Assembly (NCBI GenBank): GCA_903872565.1
Contig: CAIQLG010000551.1
Coordinates: 1 to 33,026, forward strand
DNA: 33,026 nucleotides
Direction of reading: 5' to 3'
Source of the DNA: an uncultured Lentisphaerota bacterium
Lineage (GTDB): Bacteria; Verrucomicrobiota; Lentisphaeria; Victivallales; GWF2-50-93
Under the pieces are notes generated by a model. It was not told the DNA's origin and searched no databases. It saw only the letters and a list, made by a program, of their open reading frames with translations. The translations under genes and the position numbers were made by a program. Position 1 is the first letter of the stretch. Each line of letters starts with the position of its first letter. This document shows positions 25,404 through 32,806 of the stretch, one piece after another.

Positions 25404-25879
25404 TTAATCAGCCTAGATTCAGGACAAAACTGAAGCCGCTTGATCCCAAGACGGACATCATGCCGTTCATCAGCGTGTTCTTCCTGCTCATAATGTTTTT
25501 TGCCATAACGGTTACAACAGTCCAAGTATCCGGTATAAAAATCAATCTGCCATCCGCAGGAGTGACCGACGACTTTTTCGCGGAAAGATGCATCGTGACA
25601 GTTGACAAGGACAACAAGGTGTTCTGGAACGACAAACTGATCAAGGACATCAGCGTGGAACTCGGACAGGAATTCAACAAGATAAAATCCTCGAACACCG
25701 GCGAAAACAAGGGCTCCGACAGAATTGCCCAAAGTCGTACCATAGTATTGAGATGCGATACGGCTGCGGAATATAAAATCCCCATGGAGATCATGGCGCT
25801 GGCATTTGCAAACGACATCAATGTGCTGGTTGCCCTCGCAACGGAAAAGAAAGTGGAGACCGACTATGACTCCCCCTAA
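25400..25879 (+). CDS. exbD: ExbD/TolR-family protein lacking the canonical Asp
   Basis: The 159-residue protein has the ExbD layout: a short cytoplasmic start (RTKLKPLDPKTD), one helix (about 22-42) and a periplasmic domain with IKINLPSAG, TVDKDNKVFWND and IVLRCDTAAEYKIPMEIM. The key feature is IMPFISVFFLLIMFF. ExbD and TolR normally read PFID here, and the Asp (Asp25 in E. coli ExbD) carries protons; this protein has Ser25. Asp19 lies nearer the cytoplasmic edge. Either it uses another residue, or it is an uncoupled structural variant. Translation is coupled to exbB (ATGA) and overlaps the next gene by 14 bp. Confidence 0.85.
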   Translation: MINQPRFRTKLKPLDPKTDIMPFISVFFLLIMFFAITVTTVQVSGIKINLPSAGVTDDFFAERCIVTVDKDNKVFWNDKLIKDISVELGQEFNKIKSSNTGENKGSDRIAQSRTIVLRCDTAAEYKIPMEIMALAFANDINVLVALATEKKVETDYDSP

Positions 25880-26627
25880 AAAGGACGGGACTGCAATCCG
25901 CTGGATCTTGTCGCTGCTGGTCGGGTTCTCCGCACAGGCTATAGTCATTTCCCCCTTCCTTGCTACAACTCAGAAAGACAGGGGAGACAGTCTCAGTACG
26001 AAAGATAAAGTCTTCTTCATTGACAGCAGGCACTACAGAAATCTTAACTCATTCCTTAAATATGCGGATCCTGAGGCGTTGTCGAAACCTGATATTGCCT
26101 CTGGATTCAGTACCATCATCCAGAAGGGCAAAACAGATGGAAAACTCTCCAATCCGCAGTTGTCATGGAGAAATCCAGAAATGAAATTCAAAGCTTCGGA
26201 AATAAAAAAAACAGACCTCTACGATGGACGAGATGAGGGGCAGTCCGAGAAACTCGTCGCCCTCTGGAGACCCCTCGATTTCACAGATACTTCTCTTGCC
26301 AGTAAAAACAACGGGCTTTCATATCCCTTGTGTTCCGACAGGGACGGAAAGATGGTAAAGCTATTGTTGCCCGCAAATGAAATAGAGGAAATTGCCAGCA
26401 AAAAGCCGCCCAAATACATAACAGTTGTCGCCATCTCATTCGGAGATGGAGCATTCCCCAGAACCGAGCTGCTTTCAACGTCCGGTAATAACGAGCTCGA
26501 TCTTTATGCCGTTAAAAAACTTATCTCGGAGCATCGCAGCCTACGCAAGCTCGCGGATGCGTCTCCGGGCAGAAGCCTAAATTTGTTTTTTCACTGGCGG
26601 AAAGGAATTAAGACATGTTTGAAATAA
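25866..26627 (+). CDS. TonB-like energy transducer (divergent)
   Basis: The 253-residue protein has an N-terminal anchor (AIRWILSLLVGFSAQAIVISPFL) and a polar periplasmic middle part. Its C-terminal region (about 185-250) resembles the TonB C-terminal domain: VVAISFGDGAFPRTELLS, TSGNNELDLYAVKKLISEH and LNLFFHW. Together with the ExbB- and ExbD-like proteins encoded directly upstream it would complete a Ton-type complex that transmits force to the outer membrane. It has no proline-rich spacer of the usual type, and the match is distant, so a TolA-like or other role is possible. Start at 25866 overlaps exbD by 14 bp. Confidence 0.6.
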   Translation: MTPPKKDGTAIRWILSLLVGFSAQAIVISPFLATTQKDRGDSLSTKDKVFFIDSRHYRNLNSFLKYADPEALSKPDIASGFSTIIQKGKTDGKLSNPQLSWRNPEMKFKASEIKKTDLYDGRDEGQSEKLVALWRPLDFTDTSLASKNNGLSYPLCSDRDGKMVKLLLPANEIEEIASKKPPKYITVVAISFGDGAFPRTELLSTSGNNELDLYAVKKLISEHRSLRKLADASPGRSLNLFFHWRKGIKTCLK

Positions 26628-26860
26628 CCGTATCAAATTTGTTCTTCCTTTATCTGATGGCCTGGATGCTTTTTCTTGTCGTCCTATGGGCGAGGGAACT
26701 CTGGCGTCTTAAAGCCTATTCCTGGGCTCTTTCCGAGGGACGACTATGTATTTGCGAGAAATGCCATTACGCGTTCATGGTGAAACCCGGCGAGAATGTC
26801 GCAAGGTGCGGAAGATGTGATGAAATATGTGTAATAAGAAAGAAGAAAAGATGGATCTGA
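26615..26860 (+). CDS. Small membrane protein with zinc ribbon
   Basis: The 81-residue protein has one membrane helix (about 8-27, [18 protein letters not shown]) and a C-terminal zinc ribbon with Cys pairs CEKC and CGRC, ending in a basic tail (RKKKRWI). AAAGGAATTAAGAC gives a good ribosome site. It overlaps the TonB-like gene by 13 bp and the preferred guaA start by 10 bp, so it is embedded in the operon. Function unknown; it could be an accessory or regulatory subunit of the Exb-type complex. Confidence 0.72.
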   Translation: MFEITVSNLFFLYLMAWMLFLVVLWARELWRLKAYSWALSEGRLCICEKCHYAFMVKPGENVARCGRCDEICVIRKKKRWI

Positions 26861-28398
26861 AAGAATCGATAGCAGTGCTTGATTTCGGTTCCCAGTACAG
26901 CCAGCTCATAGCAAGGCGGATACGGGAATGCAATGTGTACAGCCAGATAGTCTCGTGGGATATCTCCCCGGATGAACTCATGAAGTCCCGCCCCGCAGGC
27001 ATAATCCTGAGCGGCGGCCCTGCAAGTGTATACAGAAAGGGCGCACCGCTACCGCATCCGGGAATTTTCAACCTCGGACTGCCAATCCTGGGAATCTGCT
27101 ACGGACTTCAGCTCACGGTAAAAACTTTTTCCGGAACCGTCGCGAAAAGTGACAAGAGGGAATTCGGAAGCGCAATGCTTCAAATAACGAAAAAAGACAA
27201 GATTTTCAAAGGACTCTCAGGGAAAAAAGTAAAAGTGTGGATGTCACACGGAGACAAAGTACTGAAGCTTCCAAGGGGATTTTCTACGCTTGCGAAGACC
27301 GACAATACCGAGTATGCCGTGATTTCGTCGCCAGAACGAAAAATATACGGGCTCCAGTTTCACCCCGAGGTGGTCCATACTCCCGAAGGCTCGAAAATCA
27401 TTAGAAACTTCTGCCACGAAATATGCGGTTGCAAGGGCATCTGGAACATGGAATCATACATCGAATCCTCGGTGAGAGAAATCAGGGCAACAGTCGGGAA
27501 CGAACACGTGATTCTCGGTCTCAGCGGGGGTGTTGACTCATCAGTGGCCGCCGCGCTAATCCAAAAAGCCGTGGGCAGACAGCTCACCTGCATTTTCGTC
27601 AACAATGGCCTTCTCAGAAAGAACGAGGCGGAAAGGGTGAAGGATGTTTTCGCAGGAAATTTCAAGATGGATCTTGTATATGCCGATGCGACAAACACTT
27701 TTCTGAGAAAACTCTCTGGCGTGGATGACCCTGAAACGAAAAGAAAAATTATTGGCCATGAGTTCATCTCCGTGTTCCAGAAAGAGGCCTCGAAAATAAA
27801 GAATGCCAAATTCCTCGCGCAGGGAACCACATATCCGGATGTGATCGAAAGCGTCTCGATCAAGGGAAATCCCAGCGCGCTTATCAAGAGCCATCACAAC
27901 GTCGGCGGCCTTCCAAAAAATATGAAGTTCAGACTTGTCGAACCACTGAGATGCCTTTTCAAGGACGAGGTGCGGGAAGTCGGAAGACAACTTGGCCTTC
28001 CCGAGGAAATCGTCATGAGACAACCATTCCCGGGGCCAGGCCTCGGAGTGAGAGTCATCGGGGCGGTCAGAAAAAATGACCTTGAAGTCCTCAGAAATGC
28101 CGATTCCATAGTTGTTCAGGAAATGAAGAAGGCAGGATTCTACTACAAGACCTGGCAGGCATTCGCAGTCTTTCTCCCGATAAAAACTGTCGGTGTGATG
28201 GGTGACGAGAGAACCTATGAAAATGTCATCGCGCTGAGGATTGTAGAAAGCAGTGACGGCATGACCGCCGACTGGGCGCGTCTGCCCTATGACCTGCTCG
28301 CACACATATCGAACAGGATCATCAACGAGGTGCGAGGTGTCAACAGAGTCGTCTATGATATCACCTCTAAACCCCCGGGAACAATCGAGTGGGAATAA
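26851..28398 (+). CDS. guaA: GMP synthase (glutamine-hydrolysing)
   Basis: GuaA converts XMP, ATP and glutamine to GMP. The 515-residue protein has the glutamine amidotransferase domain with [10 protein letters not shown], the nucleophile loop LGICYGLQ and the catalytic His/Glu in [10 protein letters not shown]. The ATP pyrophosphatase P-loop is [15 protein letters not shown], followed by [11 protein letters not shown] and SHHNVGGLP. The dimerisation domain has [15 protein letters not shown] and the terminal [10 protein letters not shown]. An alternative start at 26827 would give 523 residues; 26851 has the better purine-rich upstream stretch (AAAGAAGAAAAG). It overlaps the membrane zinc-ribbon gene, so this housekeeping enzyme is expressed from the tail of the envelope operon. 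Confidence 0.97.
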   Translation: MDLKESIAVLDFGSQYSQLIARRIRECNVYSQIVSWDISPDELMKSRPAGIILSGGPASVYRKGAPLPHPGIFNLGLPILGICYGLQLTVKTFSGTVAKSDKREFGSAMLQITKKDKIFKGLSGKKVKVWMSHGDKVLKLPRGFSTLAKTDNTEYAVISSPERKIYGLQFHPEVVHTPEGSKIIRNFCHEICGCKGIWNMESYIESSVREIRATVGNEHVILGLSGGVDSSVAAALIQKAVGRQLTCIFVNNGLLRKNEAERVKDVFAGNFKMDLVYADATNTFLRKLSGVDDPETKRKIIGHEFISVFQKEASKIKNAKFLAQGTTYPDVIESVSIKGNPSALIKSHHNVGGLPKNMKFRLVEPLRCLFKDEVREVGRQLGLPEEIVMRQPFPGPGLGVRVIGAVRKNDLEVLRNADSIVVQEMKKAGFYYKTWQAFAVFLPIKTVGVMGDERTYENVIALRIVESSDGMTADWARLPYDLLAHISNRIINEVRGVNRVVYDITSKPPGTIEWE

Positions 28399-28416
28399 AA
28401 AGCCCCGCTTTTTATT
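28394..28416. terminator. Terminator between guaA and the convergent solute-binding gene
   Basis: AATAAAAAGC (28394-28403) pairs with GCTTTTTATT (28407-28416) across a CCC loop. The guaA stop codon lies inside the left arm. A/T-rich arms give a U-run in either direction, so it can serve both convergent genes. Confidence 0.65.
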
Positions 28417-28453
28417 AGAAATTCATAATTCCTGATCTGAAATTTAGTATTTC

Positions 28454-30340
28454 TCATTCCGAGGTGGGCAGCAGGAGTTGCTGGTCTTCTGGCAACCACA
28501 TTATCTGGGTTTCTATCCCGCTCGGGAAGACACATACATTCCTGTACTGCCCGTATTGGGCAATCAGGTTGTATGGCGCTATAAGAAATGTATATGGCTG
28601 TTCTTCGTTAAGTAGTTTGTGAAATTCATGGCATAGCTGTATCCTTTTTTCCATATCGAAGCAGACTCTCATCTCCTCGATGAGCCTGTCCGCCGTATTG
28701 TTCTTGAAACTGATGTGGTTGCTTGATGCCACCCTGTCCGCCTCCGCCGAATGCCATAACTGATAGGGATCGTTCTCAAATCCCATAGCCCAGCCAAGTG
28801 TGCATGCCTCGAAACTCTTGTTTTCGAGCCTCTGTATATATACTGACCACTCGAGGGAAACGATATTCATCACCACTCCTGCTTTCGCCATGTCCTCCTT
28901 GATGATCGGCAGCATTCTCAACTGCGTCTCTCTGCCAGCGACTGAAAAAATCGTAAACTCGAACTTCCTGCCGTCCTTGTCAAGTATTCCGTCATTGTTC
29001 GTGTCCTTCCAGCCCGCCTTCGCTAAAAGCTCCTTCGCCTTTTCCACGGAGAACGGATATGGTTTTATGCTTTTGTCGTAGTACGGTGTGTCCATGAAGA
29101 ACGGCCCGGTGGTGATTCTTCCTAGTCCATAGAAAACTTCCTTCAGAATTCTCTCCCTGTCAACAAGATGCGTAAGTGCCTGGCGCACAAGCTTGTCCTG
29201 AAAGAGTGGCATCTTCATGTTGTAGCCGATATAAGAGTATGAACGTCCGGGATACTTGAACTTCTTCAGGAATCCGGTTTTTTCGTCAAACTCGGGAATG
29301 TTGGTGCGAGTGACCCACTGCTCTGGCTCAAGATTTATCCTGTCAACCTTCTTTGAAAGAAGCGTCTGGAACTGGGTGTTCGGATTCTTGATTATCTCGA
29401 AGACAACATACTCGAGCGGAGGATTTATCCCGTATTTTCTGCCAAAATATTTGTCAAATTTTTTCAGAACCACTCTCTGATCCTTCTCCCATTTCTCGAA
29501 CCTGTACGGGCCACAGCCGACGATCATCCTATTCCGCTCGTGGTCGTCATTGAACTTCTTACCGTCGAACGGCCCGTCATAGCTGTGATACAGATGCCTT
29601 GGAAGTGGATTGAGCTCGAGTGTTGTAGACTCGGAAAGGAAATATGGTTTCTTCCAGATCACCTTGAATTCGTAGTCGGAGACCACTTCGATCCTGTCGA
29701 GATCCAGCAGGTAGGAACGGATCGGAGCGGAGTCGGTGTCGGGATTTTTCACGGCATCCACATAGAACTTGAAATCTTCCGCCTTGACTTCGACATTCTC
29801 CCATTTCTTGCCGCTCACGGGATCAGTGAAATCGTGCCAGAGGATTCCCCTGCGGAGTTTTATGGTGTAGGTCAGCTTGTCTTCGGACAGTGACCAGCTT
29901 TCGGCAAGTTTGGGTTCAAATTTCTCGGGATGTTCGAAGTTTCTGTTAGCTAGCGAATCGGTGGCATAGCCCCATATGGTCGAAACAAGAAACTCATTGT
30001 TTACAAGAGAATTCATATTCTTGGTGTCGGCACCTGTCGCGATTATGATCCGCCCGCCATTGACGGCTTTCGGATCATAGAACTTCTTGTTCGCAATAGG
30101 TTCGGCGGCGGACTGATCCAGATCTGTTTTCCCTGCTGCGACACCACCATGCATCTGGATATCGTTGAGCTGTTTCTCCACATTGCCGATCTTGTTTTGA
30201 AGCTCCTTCATCTCAGAGGAAATGCTTTCCGCCCTGAACCTGAGCAAATCAACCGACTTCACAAGGGCAACTCCCGTAACGACCATCACGATAACAATTA
30301 TCACAAGGACAACGCTCAAAAAAGTGTTTTTTTCTTCCAT
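28454..30340 (-). CDS. Membrane-anchored family-5 extracellular solute-binding protein
   Basis: The 628-residue protein has an N-terminal membrane helix (about 7-29), then a coiled coil (about 33-62, ESISSEMKELQNKIGNVEKQ). A complete SBP family 5 (OppA/DppA-type) domain follows: FEPKLAESWSLSEDKLTYTI, KLRRGILWHDF, VEVKAEDFKFYVDAV, MIVGCGPYRFEKWEKDQ, LVRQALTHLVDRERILKEV and FSVEKAKELLAKAGWKDT. It should capture peptides or similar solutes outside the cytoplasm. Anchoring by helix and coiled coil rather than a lipobox is unusual and may let it oligomerise. No permease or ATPase gene is adjacent. The ATG at 30340 has no clear ribosome site and touches an upstream TAG. Confidence 0.88.
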   Translation of the reverse strand: MEEKNTFLSVVLVIIVIVMVVTGVALVKSVDLLRFRAESISSEMKELQNKIGNVEKQLNDIQMHGGVAAGKTDLDQSAAEPIANKKFYDPKAVNGGRIIIATGADTKNMNSLVNNEFLVSTIWGYATDSLANRNFEHPEKFEPKLAESWSLSEDKLTYTIKLRRGILWHDFTDPVSGKKWENVEVKAEDFKFYVDAVKNPDTDSAPIRSYLLDLDRIEVVSDYEFKVIWKKPYFLSESTTLELNPLPRHLYHSYDGPFDGKKFNDDHERNRMIVGCGPYRFEKWEKDQRVVLKKFDKYFGRKYGINPPLEYVVFEIIKNPNTQFQTLLSKKVDRINLEPEQWVTRTNIPEFDEKTGFLKKFKYPGRSYSYIGYNMKMPLFQDKLVRQALTHLVDRERILKEVFYGLGRITTGPFFMDTPYYDKSIKPYPFSVEKAKELLAKAGWKDTNNDGILDKDGRKFEFTIFSVAGRETQLRMLPIIKEDMAKAGVVMNIVSLEWSVYIQRLENKSFEACTLGWAMGFENDPYQLWHSAEADRVASSNHISFKNNTADRLIEEMRVCFDMEKRIQLCHEFHKLLNEEQPYTFLIAPYNLIAQYGQYRNVCVFPSGIETQIMWLPEDQQLLLPTSE

Positions 30341-30468
30341 CTAAATATCAGCTTTCTTAAGGATTTTCTTGCATATCATCAAAGATATTCCAAGCTCGGC
30401 CAAAATCAAGGACTGGATATCCAACACCCAATTTCCATATTCCTTGACCTGACAGCTATGGGGTGGAA

Positions 30469-30681
30469 TCCTATCTACTATACGCATTTTTACAGACCGC
30501 CGATTGCCAAAAAGTAGGCCAAGTCTCGACCTGTCCCTCATGGTACCGCGAATGCAGGACGACGTGGGATGAGACTGGCATTTTTTGTGGCGGCTTCATC
30601 GAAGCCAGCCCTACTTTAATGCACAACATTAGGCGATATCACCTTAGCTCACGTCAAGCAAAATGCGTATAGTAGACAGGG
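30469..30681. mobile_element. MITE-like element with 22-bp inverted ends and 9-bp duplication
   Basis: The left end TCCTATCTACTATACGCATTTT (given here only by its inner part, CTATCTACTATACGCATTTT, 30471-30490) matches the reverse complement of the right end (30660-30681) at 20 of 22 positions. Direct repeats GGGGTGGAA lie immediately outside at 30460-30468 and 30682-30690, the expected target-site duplication. The 213-bp body has no ORF and contains an internal hairpin GGCTTC/GAAGCC near 30590-30605. This is the layout of a non-autonomous element moved by a transposase encoded elsewhere. Confidence 0.75.
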
Positions 30682-30765
30682 GGGGTGGAACCCGACCCTC
30701 CATCGATAGCAAAAAAATAGAGACTTTGACACACTACGTACACATTACAAAAAAAACTTTTTTTT

Positions 30766-30805
30766 ATTGAAAATTTATTGAAAATTTATTTGGTAGGCTT
30801 ATATT
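30766..30805 (+). promoter_or_regulatory. Promoter with tandem 11-bp repeats at the -35 region
   Basis: TTGAAA (30778-30783) and TATATT (30800-30805) have a 16-bp spacer. The -35 lies within two tandem ATTGAAAATTT units (30766-30787). An A8-C-T8 tract just upstream (30749-30765) could act as bent DNA or an UP element. It would drive the lipoprotein gene at 30859. Confidence 0.5.
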
Positions 30806-30858
30806 ATTGACCAGTTTAGTGAATATTTTCAGTAACAGTAAAACAAAGGAGAAGGACG

Positions 30859-31293
30859 ATGAAGAAAATCGTAATGCTTGTCGGAGTGGTTGTCGTGTTC
30901 GGATTTGTAACGGGTTGCACAAGCACACACATCAGCCAGTACAGTGCGCCGCTCGAACTCAAAGTGCAGACAGACAAGGCACCAGTAGTCGAGGTAGGTG
31001 AGGAAATCAACGGTCAAGCTACCATACAGAGAATTCTTTTCTTTAGCTGGGGTCCGAGCAAATTTGCTGATGGAGTCAATTACGGCGGGTCGGAAGCCGG
31101 AACAGGTCTCTCTCTTCTCGGTGACACAATGGGCGCAGGAAAAGCAGCAGCGGCATACAATGCCTGTTTCACAAACAAAGCTGATATCCTTGTGGTTCCT
31201 CGCTATGAGATTGAAGACGAAAACTATTTCGTCTATCAGAAGACCCAGTTCAAGGTAAAAGGGAACAAGGGAGTATTCAAGGGTCTCAAATAA
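30859..31293 (+). CDS. Small lipoprotein, unknown function
   Basis: The 144-residue product has a lipoprotein signal peptide (MKKIVMLVGVVVVFGFVTGC) with Cys20 as the acylation site. The mature part includes SWGPSKFADGVNYGGSEAG and the alanine-rich GAGKAAAAYNACF, ending in a basic tail (KVKGNKGVFKGLK). It recalls small bacterial lipoproteins of the TRL-like/DUF type with a glycine-rich centre, but no family is certain. A strong ribosome region (AAAGGAGAAGGACG) precedes the ATG, so expression may be high. It is monocistronic with its own terminator. Confidence 0.75.
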   Translation: MKKIVMLVGVVVVFGFVTGCTSTHISQYSAPLELKVQTDKAPVVEVGEEINGQATIQRILFFSWGPSKFADGVNYGGSEAGTGLSLLGDTMGAGKAAAAYNACFTNKADILVVPRYEIEDENYFVYQKTQFKVKGNKGVFKGLK

Positions 31294-31313
31294 CCTTTAT
31301 ACATGACTTTATT

Positions 31314-31341
31314 AAAAACCGCCCCCGTGGGCGGTTTTTTT
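31314..31341. terminator. Strong bidirectional intrinsic terminator
   Basis: AAAAACCGCCC (31314-31324) pairs with GGGCGGTTTTT (31329-31339) around a 4-nt loop and is followed by more T. The complementary strand also ends in a T-run. It lies between two convergent lipoprotein genes. Confidence 0.9.
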
Positions 31342-31363
31342 ATTTTAATCGTAACCCAAAACC

Positions 31364-31765
31364 TTATCTCACTGCATTTCCGGAAACCTGAACTTCTTTT
31401 ATGTAGAACAGGAACGGGAACGGGAGCGGGAACATCATGCTCCTCACGTTTGAAACAAGATCAACCGTCCTTGTCGCGCCCATCGTCTTGCTTTTCTTTG
31501 TGAGCATGACAACAACAGGATCAAGCTTCACTGTGTCCGCACCGAGGAATTCAGCACTTCCGATGTTGTCGGTCGAACCGGCGATGAGGGGAACCCAGAG
31601 GAAATAGAATCCCCAGTTGTCGGCATTGATGTGTGCCACCTCCTGTGATTTGTCGACATCAATCTTCTGCCCGTTGAAATTCTTTGCTGTCTGGATACTC
31701 GCGCATCCGGCAAGGACCACCATCGCGATCACTGCCATGGCCGTTACCATCATTGTTTTCTTCAT
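31364..31765 (-). CDS. Small lipoprotein, unknown function
   Basis: The 133-residue product has a clear lipoprotein signal (MKKTMMVTAMAVIAMVVLAGC), with Cys21 in an LAGC lipobox. The mature part has NADNWGFYFLWVPLIAGS and LGADTVKLDPVVVMLTKK, then a Pro/Phe-rich segment (FPLPFPFLFY) encoded by a purine-rich repeat-like stretch. The GFYFLWVPL pattern recalls small envelope lipoproteins found in clusters with the neighbouring type, but I cannot name a family. An AGGAAAGAAAG ribosome region precedes the ATG. It converges on the lipoprotein at 30859 and shares its terminator. Confidence 0.75.
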   Translation of the reverse strand: MKKTMMVTAMAVIAMVVLAGCASIQTAKNFNGQKIDVDKSQEVAHINADNWGFYFLWVPLIAGSTDNIGSAEFLGADTVKLDPVVVMLTKKSKTMGATRTVDLVSNVRSMMFPLPFPFLFYIKEVQVSGNAVR

Positions 31766-31918
31766 ACTTCTTTCTTTCCTCTTTACGGCTTGTTTTATTT
31801 TTATTTACCTCCGGCACAGCCGTTCTTACACCAAAAGTAAAATCAAAACTATATGACAGTAACCCCGCAATACCCTAAAGTCACATCAAAAAAAGAGTAA
31901 AGTCTAATTATTACGGAA

Positions 31919-31946
31919 TTGTAAGATTCTGGAGCCTCAATATTGA
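31919..31946 (+). promoter_or_regulatory. Possible nagB promoter
   Basis: TTGTAA (31919-31924) and TATTGA (31941-31946) are separated by 16 bp. Transcription from here would begin near 31952, almost exactly at the left arm of the leader hairpin. Both boxes are imperfect. Confidence 0.35.
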
Positions 31947-31949
31947 TTT

Positions 31950-32010
31950 TTAAACTCCGGATGTTAAATTTCCCCTCCTCGAGAAATTTAACATAACTTT
32001 TGGAGTTTAA
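31950..32010 (+). promoter_or_regulatory. nagB leader hairpin that sequesters the ribosome site
   Basis: The outer stem TTAAACTCC (31950-31958) pairs with GGAGTTTAA (32002-32010). The inner stem ATGTTAAATTTC (31961-31972) pairs with GAAATTTAACAT (31983-31994), separated from the outer stem by an asymmetric internal loop. The right outer arm contains the GGAG ribosome site of nagB, whose ATG follows at 32012. The apical loop carries a second CCTCC, another possible partner for GGAG. This suggests control of translation, though an operator with dyad symmetry is an alternative. Confidence 0.6.
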
Positions 32011-32011
32011 C

Positions 32012-32806
32012 ATGCAGGTCATAATTCGCCCGACAGCCGAAGCAGCCATCCAGCTTGCCGCCAGAATCATCGAAAAAAGAATAAGACAGTTCCCCGACAC
32101 CACTCTCGGCCTCGCCACAGGAGTCACAATGGAAAGACTCTATGCCATTCTCACCGACTGCCACAAGAACAACGGGCTCGACTTCTCTCTCGTTAAAACT
32201 TTCAATCTCGACGAGTACATCGGCCTCTCCTCCACGGACGAATGCTCATACAGATACTACATGAACCAGCATCTCTTCAACAAGGTCAACATAGATCTGC
32301 GGAACACCCATCTCCCAGATGGAATGGCATCGGACTTGAAAATAGAATGTGAAAAATACGAGAAAAGAATCAAGACAGTAGGCGGAATAGATCTTCAGCT
32401 TCTTGGAATTGGCAAGGCAGGGCACATCGGTTTCAATGAACCGCTCTCAGCACTGAGATCGAGAACGAGAGACAAATCCCTTACCCCCATGACTATTGCG
32501 CAGAATTCTCCACTGTTCAAAAGGTCGGAGGATATGCCAAGAAGAGCGCTGACAATGGGGATAGGAACAATCCTCGAGGCAAGAGAACTCCTCCTGATTG
32601 TCACAGGTAAATCGAAGGCTGAGGTCCTTGCAAAAGCAGTGGAAGGCCCAATCACCTCGATGATCTCGGCAAGCGCCATCCAGCTGCACGAGAGATGCAC
32701 AGTGATAGTTGACGAGGCCGCCGCCGAACGCCTTCAGGCGAAAGACTACTACTACTGGATTTTCGAAAGTGAACCCGAATGGGAGGAATACAGGGAAGAA
32801 ATCTGA
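32012..32806 (+). CDS. nagB: Glucosamine-6-phosphate deaminase
   Basis: NagB converts glucosamine 6-phosphate to fructose 6-phosphate and ammonia. The 264-residue protein has LATGVTMERLYAIL, NLDEYIGL (Asp67, the Asp72 equivalent), GHIGFNEP (His138, Glu143), SRTRDKSLTPMTI and VTGKSKAEVLAKAVEGP. In the catalytic loop GIGKAGHIGFNEP, Ala136 occupies the place of Asp141 of E. coli or Asn of Bacillus-type enzymes, which may change activity or specificity. The start at 32012 is chosen for the TGGAG ribosome site 6 nt upstream; a frame from 32000 lacks one. It is monocistronic here, without nagA or a GntR regulator nearby. Confidence 0.92.
   Translation: MQVIIRPTAEAAIQLAARIIEKRIRQFPDTTLGLATGVTMERLYAILTDCHKNNGLDFSLVKTFNLDEYIGLSSTDECSYRYYMNQHLFNKVNIDLRNTHLPDGMASDLKIECEKYEKRIKTVGGIDLQLLGIGKAGHIGFNEPLSALRSRTRDKSLTPMTIAQNSPLFKRSEDMPRRALTMGIGTILEARELLLIVTGKSKAEVLAKAVEGPITSMISASAIQLHERCTVIVDEAAAERLQAKDYYYWIFESEPEWEEYREEI

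Larger units (their letters stand above)
30341..30858. other. 518-bp intergenic region
   Basis: It holds the MITE-like element at 30469-30681, a bendable A8-C-T8 tract (30749-30765) and the promoter region of the next lipoprotein. A 66-codon minus frame (30341-30541) begins inside the element and has no ribosome site; I do not treat it as a gene. Confidence 0.5.

Noticed and set aside
30341-30541. 66-codon minus-strand frame ending directly before the solute-binding protein gene
   Set aside because: It starts inside the MITE-like element, has no ribosome site and shows no recognisable domain.
30615-30645. Resemblance to an integron attC site (CAACATTAGGC)
   Set aside because: The core is ATTAGGC rather than GTTRRRY and no matching partner box or integrase is present.
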